DNA of 64,000 nucleotides from the NCBI GenBank assembly GCA_003118195.1, contig BEXV01000050.1:159795-223794 (forward strand), read 5' to 3'. This DNA comes from Hemicentrotus pulcherrimus. Its lineage: Eukaryota; Echinodermata; Echinoidea; Camarodonta; Strongylocentrotidae. Of this stretch, positions 47,901-57,866 are shown one piece after another. A program made the translations under genes and the position numbers. Positions within the stretch are counted from its first letter, which is position 1; the number at the start of each line of letters is the position of its first letter. Under the pieces are notes generated by a model. That model made no database searches. It had not been told where the DNA came from and was given only the letters and a program-made list of their open reading frames with translations.

Positions 47901-50900
47901 AGAATTGCAGAAGTACCCTTTATTATCCATGCCAAAAATACCAACTTGCATTTTGGTTCCCTTAATAAACCAGCAATTTGTCATTTTTATGAGCTTTCAT
48001 GTAATGTTGAGTTGTGGATATGTTTGATTTGTTTATCATTTTTAACAATTTAGAATGTTCATTTGATAAAACTGAATTTGAAATGATTGAGATTCCTTCT
48101 ATTTGTCATTTTCACTCTCTCAATCTTTTGTATGCAGTGTCTGGTGATAGGTCAGATTGCTTGTGAGAAGATGTTTGTTGTCCTTAACAAAGTGGACCTG
48201 CTACCTCCAGAAAAGAAAAAACAGCAAATTGAAAAGGCAAGTAGCAGGAGGTTAAGTGCTCAGTCAGTCAGCTTTTAGAGGCCTTAAAGATAAAGTATAC
48301 AGTAGTACTAGTCGTGCAATTGAATTGCAAAAGAAACTGTCAAGAAGGTATTGGGGATTATGTAGTACGTTCATTAATTTTTTTTTTTGTTGAGGTTTAG
48401 AATCATTCAAATGATTTCCTGAGAGCCAGAAGGGTGTCAACTCTGTGTAAAAGTACATGAGTAACAGTAACGCCCTTCTGGTCTCACCAGGCGATACATG
48501 CAAACTGATGCACTGCATATAACAACTCTCGAAAGACAAACCTAAAAATAATTTTTTACAAATACAGTCTCATTATGATTTTATACAACAATTTTCCTTC
48601 CAGTTTCATCTGTTTTTAACAATGCCGCTGAAGGTGAATATGAACTTCCATGTAAAATGAAAATGCACTAACAATGAATAAACATTTTCACTCCTGCAGA
48701 TGACTAAAAGGATGCTGAAGACGTTGGAGTCTACCAAGTTTGCCAATTGTCCTGTGATCCCTGTAGCAGCTAAACCAGGAGGACCTGATGCACCCGATGA
48801 AGGAGCTGAAGGAATACAGACTCTTATTGAGGTGAGGTTGCAGAACTACTCCAGAAAACCCTAATACACATATTCACCTAGCCATGACCTTAGTTCCTGA
48901 CCCTGATCCTGATACTAAATTTGACCCTAAACCTGTACCTTAGCCCTAAACCTGTCCCTGACCTTAATCCGAACCCTAACCTTAATGATGACCCCAATTC
49001 ATTATGGGGTATAACCGTATTCTGCAGTTACAATCAGGTTACAGATCTTCTTTTTTCAAAAGATATCCTTGGAATGAATTCCGTAAGATTTTCTTCATAT
49101 ATAGATAATGGATACAAGAAATGTTGATAAACTGCTGTCTCCTTTTTAACACTGGTCAGAAACTGATGTAACTGCACAAGAATTATATCAGGATTTTCTT
49201 TCTGATTATAACTTGCAGTTATAACATTGTCATCATTTTTTGTACAGGAGCTGAAACGCCAGACGTACATCCCCAAGCGTGACTCCTCTGGTCCCTTCCT
49301 TTACTCTGTTGACCATTGTTTTGGTATTAGAGGTCAAGGCACTGTGATGACCGGTACAGTACTCAGTGGAAAAATCAACATTGGTGATGTAAGTTCAACA
49401 GTAACCCATTCACCTTCAGATTTTATTTGACTAACATTGATTTAACTTCTATTAAAAATTGTCGGCCATAGTAGGGTTTTTACATATGAATAGAATGTAG
49501 ATCTGTGATACATAGTTAATTGTATTCCCTCTATCTCAAAAGACAATAGAATATTGCACTTGCATGTCTATAGGTAATATTCCATTGTAATAACATGATT
49601 TCCATTTTTTATACGATATGATGTATAATTCTCTTTGAAAATTTATTTACCACCAAAAGATGGCCTTGTTGCTAAACATGCCAAGATGAGATATACACGA
49701 AGTTTAATCTTAAATTTTTAATTTTTAATTTTAGGTCAGTAGACTTGGATTATGTTTTTCACAACTTAATATGAGAATTGATAAATCAATTTCTGTTATT
49801 TGTTCATATTTCATGAAAGTTATCAATCTAGGTATAACAGATAGTAAATAATTTTTCTGATGATTCTTAGTCAAATTCACTTCATAATGCTGATTATATT
49901 CAGAGTATTTTATATTTTGGGGCCTGCTAATGGGCCACCCTGCCTATAAATAATATCCAAACCTCAATTGTTCATCATATTGACTTGCATAAAGCAGGCG
50001 AGACCGCCGAGAGTGTTTCCCTTGTTTACTTTTATGAATAAATAGTTGTCTTGAAAATTATGAACTATAATCACACGTACCGTATTAGAATTTATGTTAT
50101 AATTTTGTGTTTTTCTTTGATCGATGAAGCATTTGATAGTCATTGGAAAATCTTCTATCATATCTTCTCTTCTATATATTCTCTCAGAAAGTTGAAGTGC
50201 CGTCACTGCAGATCACACGTAAAGTCAAATCCATGCAGATGTTTCGCAAACCTGTCAACTCGGCCATCCAGGGTGATCGTGTAGCTCTGTGTGTTACTCA
50301 GTTTGACCCTAAGCTATTGGAGAGGGGTTTAGTGTGTGCTCCAGGGATACTGCCCATAATAAGCGGTGAGTGTGTCTCATTGAGAAAAAGGATGACGAGA
50401 CAATGCTGATAGGCATTTGGTCGATTGATTGACATGTATGTATGTATTTATGTATTTGTGAAGGCAGTTCTACAAGGATTGTGAAAAGCTAAGTGTCGTT
50501 TCTTTGACTTGCTCTCTCATTTGAAAATGTTGCATTCATCACATTTCTGTGTCTATCCCTACATAACAGATATTCAATGTAAATCCATGCTTTGCTTTAA
50601 ATTTTATTTTTATATATTTTACAGCTCTTGTGATTTTTGAGAATAATTTCCAGTCATTGACTGTGTGATTGTTTATTACTTGATTTGTTATGATGGGATC
50701 TGTAGTAAAATATTTGTGAACTTTGAATAAGATCCCATCTCCAAAATAAAATCAAAATAGGCAATCATAATTGCTGCTTTGTTTTAGATGGACTTCATAA
50801 TACTGTATGTCCCACGTTTAGTAATTATAGGTAAATTTAATTCCAGATAGCTCATAAGTTATAGAATTGGTTGCAGTCATGAGGAAATGATGATTGATTT

Positions 50901-53762
50901 TCTTCTTTTTTTTTCTTCTTTTTTTTTATTCCAGCTGCCATTGTATCAGTACACAGAATACCATACTTCAAAGGAACATGTGCAACCAAGGCAAAGTTTC
51001 ATGGTATATGTTCTATTGATTTATATCACACTTTAGAGAAACTCAAATGATCACATATTCAGACTGTCAGATATATTTGAAACATGAGATGAAATTTAGG
51101 TTCAGATTCTCTTATGCATAAAAGTATTTATGATTGAGTGAAATGTATCACTATTGTATTTTATGCTGGAGATTTTTAAAGAAGTTGTCTATGAATAAAG
51201 CTAACAGCACTCACAAAGAATACCAGCAATTATTGATGGTCTGGCACAATTTGGAAAGGTTAATATTTCATATGTACCTCAAAAATTTAGACAGACAGAT
51301 TTCCATTAAAAGCAAAAAAAGCGTAAAGAATACAATTACCTTTGTATCTTAAGTTTAATTTCATATTTCCTGAATCGTTTGATATAAAGTAACTCTTTTA
51401 CCATATCACTTTGTGCCTGTGGCTTGTTAATTGATATCATGGTGTATTGCAAGTGCTATTCAGTACTATTATTCCCTTTGGGATGCCAAGTCAGCCTAAA
51501 GGTGTAAATTGTACTTAGCTGTAAACAATTTCTTTTTAGGAAGCACTGTTTAACTATTCTGTATTCTGAGATGAGTTTGTATCTTCTATGTTTGTATTAC
51601 AGTGACCATGGGCCATGAGACTGTGATGGGGAAGGTATCTTTCTTTGGACCAGCCCCGGGTCATCAATATCAACCACATCATCAAGAATCAGGTATGCAT
51701 TATTTGAATTGAAGAAATGTGCTCTTTCAGAGGCTTTGAAATCTAGGTGATGTCAGGCCAGAGGTAGCAATTTTCCAACAAGCAAAAGTCAAACATGATA
51801 AGATTTTATAATTTGCCAACAGGGATGAAAGTTGCTCATCAACACATGATCAGGCATTAGATATGGATTATTTAACCATAAAAAGTATACCGGTATGCTT
51901 GTTTGGAGGCTTTATATCTGAGGGGGTGGGTGGTGGAGGGGGTTAATCCATACTCTCAAGATGAAGATCTCTGCCTTGAAGCAACCAGTCGCCACAAAAC
52001 TTTGCACCCATCTCCAAAGTCGTGTAGGAACATTTTCTTACAGGGAGGGCTTGACAGACCCCCTGTCTTTTTAGGATTATATGTATTCCAATCATTACAT
52101 CATACTATTAAAGCATTTCCAGAGTTCATTGTGGGAAGCAAGTATCTACATTGAAATGTCTGGTCAGATTTATACAACAGATTTTCCAACTAGTTAGCAA
52201 TTTTCCAACAAGCAAAAGCCTAACATGCTCAAAATTTTATAATTTGCTGACAAAGATGAAGATTGCTCCTCAAATTTGAAAATTTGCCCTGAGATGTTTA
52301 CAATTTTTTTCCAACAAGTATTAAATTTGCTTTTATTTTTATAAAAATAACTGATTTGCCGACAAAATTGTAATAGGAGTTTCAAACTGCTGCCCCCTTT
52401 TTTCAGAGTTCAACTTTGAACCAGAGTACCTGTACGAAGAAGAACTCCACACGGCGGACAGTACCAGCAAGCAGGAGCATAACAAGGAGAACATTCCAGG
52501 AGCCGCCAGTGAAGGAGAGAAGGAGAAGCCAGGGCCAACTCAACAGTGGGCCTTGCTGGAGTTTGAAAAGCCACTAGCGTGTCCAAGGAACTGCTTAATC
52601 ATTGGGTCAAAATTAGATACAGATATTCATATCCTTTTAATCTTCCAATGTTTTTGACAATCTATGTATTTTTAGCTGTTTTTAATTATGACTGCCATGA
52701 ATAGAATTTCTATATGGCTGTCTTGTACACTGTTTGAAATTTGTCTTAATGTGTATATAGACATGTTTTGAATAATGAAGATCAACTGTAAAATCCATAA
52801 ATGTTAGCTTCTGGAACATTTCTACAAATTTTAGATTTAATTGCTGATACTTGGTGATAAATGTACTTGTTGGTGTTTTTAGTGTTTGAACCCAGAGTAT
52901 TTTAATCATTTTTAGGACAGTATTTTGTTCAAATGTCTGGCAAAGTGGTCATCATGAAACATGTTTCATAGGTCTGTGTTCACTTTTATTCCTTGACTAC
53001 ACTCCTGCACATACCAATACTTGTAGATTAGCATTCCATGGTAAACTACTACATGCAATAACAGACAAGGTAGGTACTAGTATTTGTTTTGAGATTCCTA
53101 CCAAGAATTACATAATGTGCAAATTAATGTATTGTTAATCATCAGTGGAAACTGGAAAGGGGGATTTTTTACTACTTTGTCATCTGTAGGCATGATTTAT
53201 TATTCCCTGTGAAAATGTCATGTCATGGGAGTTTCAAGTGAAGGGAGCATTGTATTTCAACATGTCTTGTGCTTCCAACAGGATGGTTCCAGGTTTGTGT
53301 TTGAATTAAAGTATCACAAAATAATGTACCTGACCTTCATTGAAGCATTAACTTTCTTGATCACTATAATAATTTTGGTAGTCTTCATTTTGTTTTGTAC
53401 AAAAGATTATGCATAGTATTCTTTATGATGACGGCATCATTTTTTAAGGAAGGAATTTTAAAATGAAAACACATAGAACGTCTAATGAGTTTCTGAATTT
53501 CAATTTAATTCCATAAGGTCAAAGAACACAAAAATACAATTTTCGTCAGAATTAGTTATTTTGTAGCAGATCATAAATGACAAGACTATGTTTAGATTTT
53601 ATGTTGTATGTATCATACTATGTCACAATGTTTAATTTATTTTTGCAGAATTATGTTGAAACAGTGCTACCACAACTGAAGATCTATAAAACAAAACTAA
53701 GAGAAGGACTTGTAGACAGGGTAAGTTTAATTACTTGTTTCTCTGTGTTTTTATGTCTTTCT

Positions 53763-53799
<37 letters not shown>

Positions 53800-55306
53800 T
53801 CCTTTATTTCTTTCTCTCTTTCACATGTTCTCACTTTATCTGCCTCTGTCTTAATGAATATGGTTATGGAGTTTGGGTTTAAAATTTATTTTGCAAAAAG
53901 TCATCAGTAATTTGGCCCTGTCTTATGAAGAGTTGCGATTGATCCAAATCAATAGCAAGTTTGCACTCTGCTATCTCTTATGTACATAATGGCGATTGAT
54001 ATCAATCGCAATTAAGTTGCGATTAATATCAACTTTTCAGAAGACGGTATTATACTTGTCTTCAACTCTATACCTAATCCATGACAAAAGAGGTAAAAAC
54101 CATTTTAATTGTTATAATTCAACAGATGACAGATGAGTATAGTGTGATTGGGAGGTCATTATTCAAGAAGGAGACCAACCTACAAACATTCACCAATCTC
54201 AAGGTTCAACTCTCGACAGGAGAGGAGGGTACCATAGAGGGAGGATTCGGACAGAGTGGAAAGTTCAAAGTCAGGATACCAAGTAAGAAACTGATTTTAC
54301 TTATGTAACCTCTTTTGATTGAATATCTGTCCTATTTTAGATTTAATCACATATTAAAACTGTAATTTTGCTTGTGAGTGCTACATTGTTTGCTTTTGCC
54401 TAGACAGTTAATATCATAGACAGAAAGTAGATTATTATCTTGTAATGGCTTGATTTTCTGAAGCTGTGTTTTATCATATATGAAAAGGATTTATTAAAAA
54501 AAATAGCCACTAATCATAATTCCTTGAATTGTCACATTTGGGAATAGACCATTAAAATATGCCTGAACTCTGGTTTGGAACTTTAAAACAATTTTACTTA
54601 AAAAATGAATTTTTATTTTATTTCAACAAAATCATATAATGGTAGCACAGTGATAACAGGGAAAACGTTTTGAATTATTATTGTTATGAAAACAGATCAT
54701 AAATGTTATACTCGTCAGCCATTACTGTTTTAGTTTTGGGTTCCACATTTTGATATACTTCTATTGGACAATCAAAGGAATGTTTTTACATAAATTGTGT
54801 TTCATTTTGTTTTTCATTGTATCACTTTCTGTTTTGTTTTGAAACACAGATGGATTGCAATCAGAAACAGTGCAGATGCTCAGTGCATTAGGAGGAAAGA
54901 AGAAAGGAAGAAAAGCAAAAGCAGGTAAATAAAGTGAAAGTATACTTGGCTCTTTATGTTAGGAGTTCCATATTGCTACACCATATTCAAAATATGAGCT
55001 TCAAATTCACTTCTATAAAGAGATATTCCAAGGTTATGTACATCTCATGAATCTTTATCAGATCATTGGAATAACTGTTATTAAATGATTTCCTTTACTC
55101 TGTTTTACTTCATTGTACTTTGTTATTAAAAAAAAAAGTTGTTATCATTTTTCTTTCATTTTTTCTTTCCGTTGCTTTGATTGACAGAATCTGGCCAAGA
55201 ACCCAGTGCAGCCAAAGAGTCACATGAAGAGCATCAACCAATCAAAATCAGCCTTAGATTCAAGAGATACATTTATGACACAAAGAAACAGATGATCCAG
55301 AAGTGA
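44892..55306 (+). CDS. EEFSEC: Selenocysteine-specific elongation factor eEFSec, complete
   Basis: A cytosolic GTPase that delivers Sec-tRNA(Sec) to the ribosome at UGA codons with SBP2 and SECIS RNA (family knowledge). Exons: 44892-44964, 46524-46607, 46983-47102, 47596-47666, 48138-48236, 48700-48831, 49248-49388, 50188-50365, 50935-51003, 51603-51692, 52407-52628, 53011-53069, 53649-53720, 54126-54282, 54850-54924, 55188-55306. They join in phase to 586 codons plus TGA; the human protein is about 596. GTPase motifs: GHVDSGKT (15-22), RGITLDLG (46-53), DCPGH (79-83), NKVD (133-136) and PVAAK (170-174). Domain IV and C-terminal matches include FGQSGKF and the ending FKRYIYD. The ATG context (A at -3, G at +4) is favourable. 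Intron 5 is GC-AG and intron 11 is U12-type AT-AC. Intron 1 holds a LINE remnant. Confidence 0.97.
45480..45776 (+). mobile_element. LINE 3' end: reverse-transcriptase C-terminal remnant
   Basis: Lies in EEFSEC intron 1. Reading across frames gives LEERRKRARLSMFYKMANNK, then FSYFPRTLKDWDELPQII and LPSLEQFKVALETI with a stop at 45774-45776. This is the typical tail of CR1/L2/jockey-like reverse transcriptases (FFPRTxxDWNxLP...SLxxFKxxL). At least one frameshift separates the parts. A GTAGAA short tandem tail follows near 45872-45890, as such elements often have. Confidence 0.75.
46524..46607 (+). CDS. EEFSEC: EEFSEC exon 2 (switch I)
   Basis: Acceptor TTATGCAG, donor GTAAGT, phase 1 at both ends. 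It encodes AKALSTTASTAAFDKNPQSK and ERGITLDL, the G2 element shared with EF-Tu-like factors. Confidence 0.95.
   Translation, partial: PRHSAQQHLQQLLIKIHKVKREGSHWI
46983..47102 (+). CDS. EEFSEC: EEFSEC exon 3 (switch II, DCPGH)
   Basis: Acceptor TTCCGCAG, donor GTAGGG, phase 1 at both ends. It contains QFTLVDCPGHASLIKTIIGG, the G3 motif. Confidence 0.96.
47596..47666 (+). CDS. EEFSEC: EEFSEC exon 4
   Basis: Acceptor ATTGCAG, donor GTAAGT, phase 1 in and phase 0 out. It encodes GAQIIDLMMLVIDVTKGMQT, the segment between G3 and G4. Confidence 0.95.
48138..48236 (+). CDS. EEFSEC: EEFSEC exon 5 (NKVD, GC donor)
   Basis: Acceptor TATGCAG. It encodes CLVIGQIACEKMFVVLNKVD (G4) and ends QQIEK. The following intron starts GCAAGT, a GC-AG donor with otherwise ideal consensus. 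Reading to the next GT would not give the conserved MTKRMLKTLE junction. Confidence 0.93.
48420..48485. repeat. Hairpin repeat B in EEFSEC intron 5
   Basis: Left arm TGAGAGCCAGAAGGGTGT, right arm CGCCCTTCTGGTCTCA. One-base bulge, loop of roughly 30-35 bases. It resembles the repeat at 28851-28926 in its CAGAAGGG core and following G/T-AACTC. Confidence 0.6.
48700..48831 (+). CDS. EEFSEC: EEFSEC exon 6 (G5 region)
   Basis: Acceptor CTCCTGCAG, donor GTGAGG, phase 0 at both ends. It encodes MTKRMLKTLESTKFANC and PVIPVAAKPGGPDAPDE, closely matching human eEFSec. Confidence 0.96.
48881..48996 (+). repeat. Degenerate CCCTAA/CCTGAC hexamer array
   Basis: EEFSEC intron 6 contains loosely repeated units such as CCCTAAACCTG, CCCTGACCTTAA and AACCCTAACCTTAA. 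They resemble degenerate interstitial telomere-type repeats but are too diverged to be a true telomere tract. Confidence 0.6.
49248..49388 (+). CDS. EEFSEC: EEFSEC exon 7 (domain II)
   Basis: Acceptor TTGTACAG, donor GTAAGT, phase 0. It encodes SGPFLYSVDHCFGIRGQGTV and MTGTVLSGKINIGD, the start of the domain II barrel. Confidence 0.96.
50188..50365 (+). CDS. EEFSEC: EEFSEC exon 8
   Basis: Acceptor TCTCTCAG, donor GTGAGT, phase 0 in and phase 1 out. It encodes RKVKSMQMFRKPVNSAIQGD and CVTQFDPKLLERGLVCAP, nearly identical to the human protein. Confidence 0.96.
50935..51003 (+). CDS. EEFSEC: EEFSEC exon 9
   Basis: A long T-rich tract with CCAG precedes it and GTATAT follows; phase 1 at both ends. 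It encodes AAIVSVHRIPYFKG and ATKAKFH. Confidence 0.93.
51603..51692 (+). CDS. EEFSEC: EEFSEC exon 10
   Basis: Acceptor TATTACAG, donor GTATGC, phase 1 at both ends. It encodes VTMGHETVMGKVSFFGPAPG; HETVMG is conserved with human eEFSec. Confidence 0.94.
51764..51842 (+). repeat. 79 bp direct repeat, copy 1
   Basis: Shares TAGCAATTTTCCAACAAGCA and following sequence with 52194-52272, about 430 bp apart in EEFSEC intron 10. About four in five positions match. Confidence 0.7.
52194..52272 (+). repeat. 79 bp direct repeat, copy 2
   Basis: Partner of 51764-51842; ends about 135 bp before EEFSEC exon 11. Confidence 0.7.
52407..52628 (+). CDS. EEFSEC: EEFSEC exon 11 (U12 donor)
   Basis: Acceptor TTTTCAG. 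It encodes the variable acidic linker, then QQWALLEFEKPLACPRNCL and IIGSKLDTDI. It ends after the first base of the His codon, and the intron begins ATATCCTTTT. Confidence 0.93.
53011..53069 (+). CDS. EEFSEC: EEFSEC exon 12 (after the AT-AC intron)
   Basis: The upstream intron ends in AC at 53010. The joined codon gives D-I-H-T-N-T-C-R-L-A-F-H-G, identical to human at this place. It leaves in phase 0 at GTAGGT. Confidence 0.93.
53649..53720 (+). CDS. EEFSEC: EEFSEC exon 13
   Basis: Acceptor TTTTGCAG, donor GTAAGT, phase 0. It encodes NYVETVLPQLKIYKTKLREG and LVDR. A CT microsatellite begins about 40 bp after the donor. Confidence 0.94.
53768..53818 (+). repeat. CT microsatellite in EEFSEC intron 13
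   Basis: CT run with small interruptions about 45-95 bp after the exon 13 donor. Confidence 0.88.
53926..54052. repeat. Dispersed inverted-repeat element in EEFSEC intron 13
   Basis: TTGCGATTGAT (53933-53943) is repeated inverted at 54001-54011, and a diverged direct copy TTGCGATTAAT follows at 54017. The ends GTCTTATGAAGAG and CTTTTCAGAAGAC look like mutated inverted ends. Probably a short non-autonomous element. Confidence 0.5.
54126..54282 (+). CDS. EEFSEC: EEFSEC exon 14 (domain IV)
   Basis: Acceptor TTCAACAG, donor GTAAGA, phase 0 in and phase 1 out. It encodes EYSVIGRSLFKKETNLQTF and FGQSGKFKVRIP, the conserved core of domain IV. Confidence 0.95.
54850..54924 (+). CDS. EEFSEC: EEFSEC exon 15 (basic segment)
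   Basis: Acceptor AACACAG, donor GTAAAT, phase 1. It encodes NGLQSETVQMLSALGGKKKG and RKAKA; the basic run corresponds to the Lys/Arg-rich stretch near the human C-terminus. Confidence 0.88.
55188..55306 (+). CDS. EEFSEC: EEFSEC exon 16 (C-terminus)
   Basis: Acceptor TTGACAG, phase 1 in. It encodes an acidic linker, then ISLRFKRYIYDTKKQMIQK and TGA, matching LTFKRYVFDTHKRMVQ of human. Confidence 0.95.
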
Positions 55307-55518
55307 CAAAAACTGTTTAACAGAAATATAATTTCTATATGTAGTAGCCCCCTTCAGAGCCTTTATTCTTTTTAAAGACTTGTTTAAAAAAATATATTTT
55401 TCATAATTTTACGATTTTTATTTTCTTTATTTTTTATCATAAAGGTGTTTTTTATCAGTAGGGTTTGAAATTGCCTGCCATTTACCAAAGATTGCATGGT
55501 AATACAGTTTAATCTGAC

Positions 55519-55803
55519 TAATAATAATGATAATAATAATAATAATAATAATAATAGCCTAATAGCCCACTCCAAATTTCATTAAACAGAAACAGAATTT
55601 TTTTTTGCCCAATTGATCGTGAGCTCGGCAGCCACTGAGCAGCGCCAGATCGACGTTGCTCTATCCCTTATTGTTGAACGCGAAACAAGGTAGCAACAAC
55701 TCCCATCTTTTAACATCTTTTGGTATGACGCGGCTGGGGTTCGAACCCACGACCTCCCGGTTGTGAGGCGGACGCTCTACTGACTGAGCCAACACTCCGA
55801 TCT
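55519..55803 (-). mobile_element. tRNA-derived SINE
   Basis: On the minus strand, a tRNA-like head starts near 55803. It has an A box TGGCTCAGTCAGTAGAGCG (55773-55791) and a B box GGGTTCGAACC (55738-55748). A non-tRNA body of about 170 bp follows, and the element ends in an ATT microsatellite (55519-55556). The anticodon stem does not pair well, so it is not a working tRNA gene. It lies 200-500 bp past the EEFSEC stop. Confidence 0.8.
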
Positions 55804-57500
55804 ATCCAAGTGAAACAGAAGAATAAAAGCTGCCACTATAAACATGGGACCTCTATATACAGGGACCACTATAGACAGATTGACACTAAGAAAATCTGTG
55901 TCTGACTGTATACTACCGGTACTCAGCATTATTTGTGTTGCTATACACTCTGTATTTCAAGACCCGGGTCAGAAAATAAGAATAATGAAAATAATTCTCA
56001 CATTTCAGAAAGCAAGACTGCAATATTTTTCTTTTAAAGAGAAGGTCGAGTTCTGGGAAGAGGTGAAAAATAATTTGTGAACTTTATCATTTGTTATAAT
56101 GTAAGTGTGGAAGAACATCAGATAAGACATGTTCCCTGAAAAGCATGGCTCTTCAAATGCCTTCATATTATTCTAAATATGTCATGTTTAATATTCTAAA
56201 TATGTCATGTTTATCGTAAAACTCGGGGGGGGGGGGGGTGTTTTTTTCGCCACGGGTTCGTGTAGTCCCATATACATCTTTCTGTGTACAGTGTTTGTAA
56301 CTTTACCAAATTTCTTATCATTTTGATGATTCCAGAACCTTGCAATACACACAAATTGTTATATGCTAGGTGATCAACCTTTTCTGGTCGATTCCACACC
56401 GTTTCTTTCACAATGCAATCGCATGACCACTACTCAACTTCATCTTTAATTAATACTTGTAGATGCTAACCTATATGTAATCTAACCTAGGCTCTCATGA
56501 TTGAAGTTCATTTAGTCATGTTCTTATGACATTATATATGATATTCTTCCAAATTTGAATTATAAACAAATAAAGTTCATAAAATGTTCAGTTTGTGCAC
56601 CTATACATGATGTTTGATGTATATTCTATAAAGAGAGTCATCAATGAATATGTAACCAATGAATTTACCACTATCATGCAATAACTAGCTTGTGGAAGAA
56701 ATGCATTATTTTACACTGATTTTTTTTACCAAATACCTTTAGATGAACCTGATATTTTCTGACATTGGGAGATGAAGTATGACGTGATTCAGGTCCCTTG
56801 AAACAAAGCCTTTGCGAATGTTTTACCAACAATTTATATTGTTCCCATCTCGTTTAGTATTTGATCATGCTCTTATGAATCTGCCAATAAACTTTCCATG
56901 AATAAGAAAATATATTTGCCTTACAAGTGATCGGTGCAATTTGTTTTTGATATATCTTTGTTTAAAACAAATTGATTTCCTTAAAATTGTAGAATGTTTA
57001 TACATGTTTGTCATACATGTAACTTGTCAAATAATGTTTAGCATCAGTATGTTTGAAATCATGGAATATATGTTTTGTGAATTAAAATGTGATATATTAT
57101 ATAAAAAGAATTGTGACCGTCATTTTGAACTATGATTGTACCTTATCATGCAGTATGCTCTTAACAGATAGACTGCCAGAAATATATTACTGAATTATTT
57201 GGCAACATCAGAATATGAGAGAGACAGAGAGGGAGAGGAGAAGGAGAAGGAGAGTGAGAGAGGGAGAAATATGGCCATGGGGTATATACTTTTTTTTTCT
57301 TTCTCCCCCTCAAAGATCAAATGCCCTAACATATTAAGAGTGTCAGCTCATATAGCTTTCAGATGAACTCGGTTTAATATTATGTCTAATGCTAAATATA
57401 TTACTCTTTGCGGATATAGTATCAAAAATAATATCGCTAGTAACATTTGTTTGTCCCTCAATGTTAAGGTCAACAAGGGATCTCAAAGATCACGACATTT
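55804..57500. other. EEFSEC-GEMIN2 intergenic sequence
   Basis: AT-rich, with AATAAA at 55822-55827 and 56569-56574 as possible EEFSEC poly(A) signals, the dispersed repeat at 56226-56400 and a GA-rich run at 57217-57266. No gene recognised. Confidence 0.5.
56226..56400 (+). repeat. Dispersed repeat, copy 1
   Basis: From the G run to about GATCAACC. It shares the order GTCCCATA-CAT, CTTTCTGTGTACAGTG, ACTTTACCAA, TTTTGATGA-TCCAGA, CCTTGCA and GATCAAC with 61930-62076. Low complexity G at the left end. Confidence 0.65.
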
Positions 57501-57504
57501 CGTG

Positions 57505-57594
57505 CGCTGCTGCTACACTTCGTCAGGTGATAAAAAATATTTTAAGCAAGTGTCTTTACAATAATTTTGTTCACCTGACGAAGTAGCAGCGGCC
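57505..57594. repeat. Imperfect palindrome upstream of GEMIN2
   Basis: GCTGCTACACTTCGTCAGGTGA (57509-57530, 22 bases; first 20 GCTGCTACACTTCGTCAGGT) and TCACCTGACGAAGTAGCAGC (57571-57590) are inverted copies except for a two-base bulge. The loop is 40 bases. It lies about 280-360 bp before the GEMIN2 ATG. Confidence 0.7.
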
Positions 57595-57866
57595 CAGTGT
57601 GAAAAGTGTGAAATCAGAATTATTTGCTGGTTGGTTGATGAATTAAACTAAACTTGCAAGAACAAATGACAAAAATAAGGCTCAAACGTTGGTTACACTA
57701 AGAACTCTTGTAGCTATAAAGAAAACAAAGGGGTTGGGAGCCTTTACTCCTCCATACAGCAGTGATTACTGTACTGACGTCGCTAGCTAAATAGCAATGC
57801 TGTCTGATATCAAGACTAGCAGAATTATTTAGGAAAAGCAGGAAAAGCTAGAAAAGCGTGATCGTG

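Noticed and set aside
55730..55803. Functional tRNA gene on the minus strand
   Set aside because: A and B boxes are present, but the anticodon stem pairs poorly and a SINE body with an ATT tail follows.
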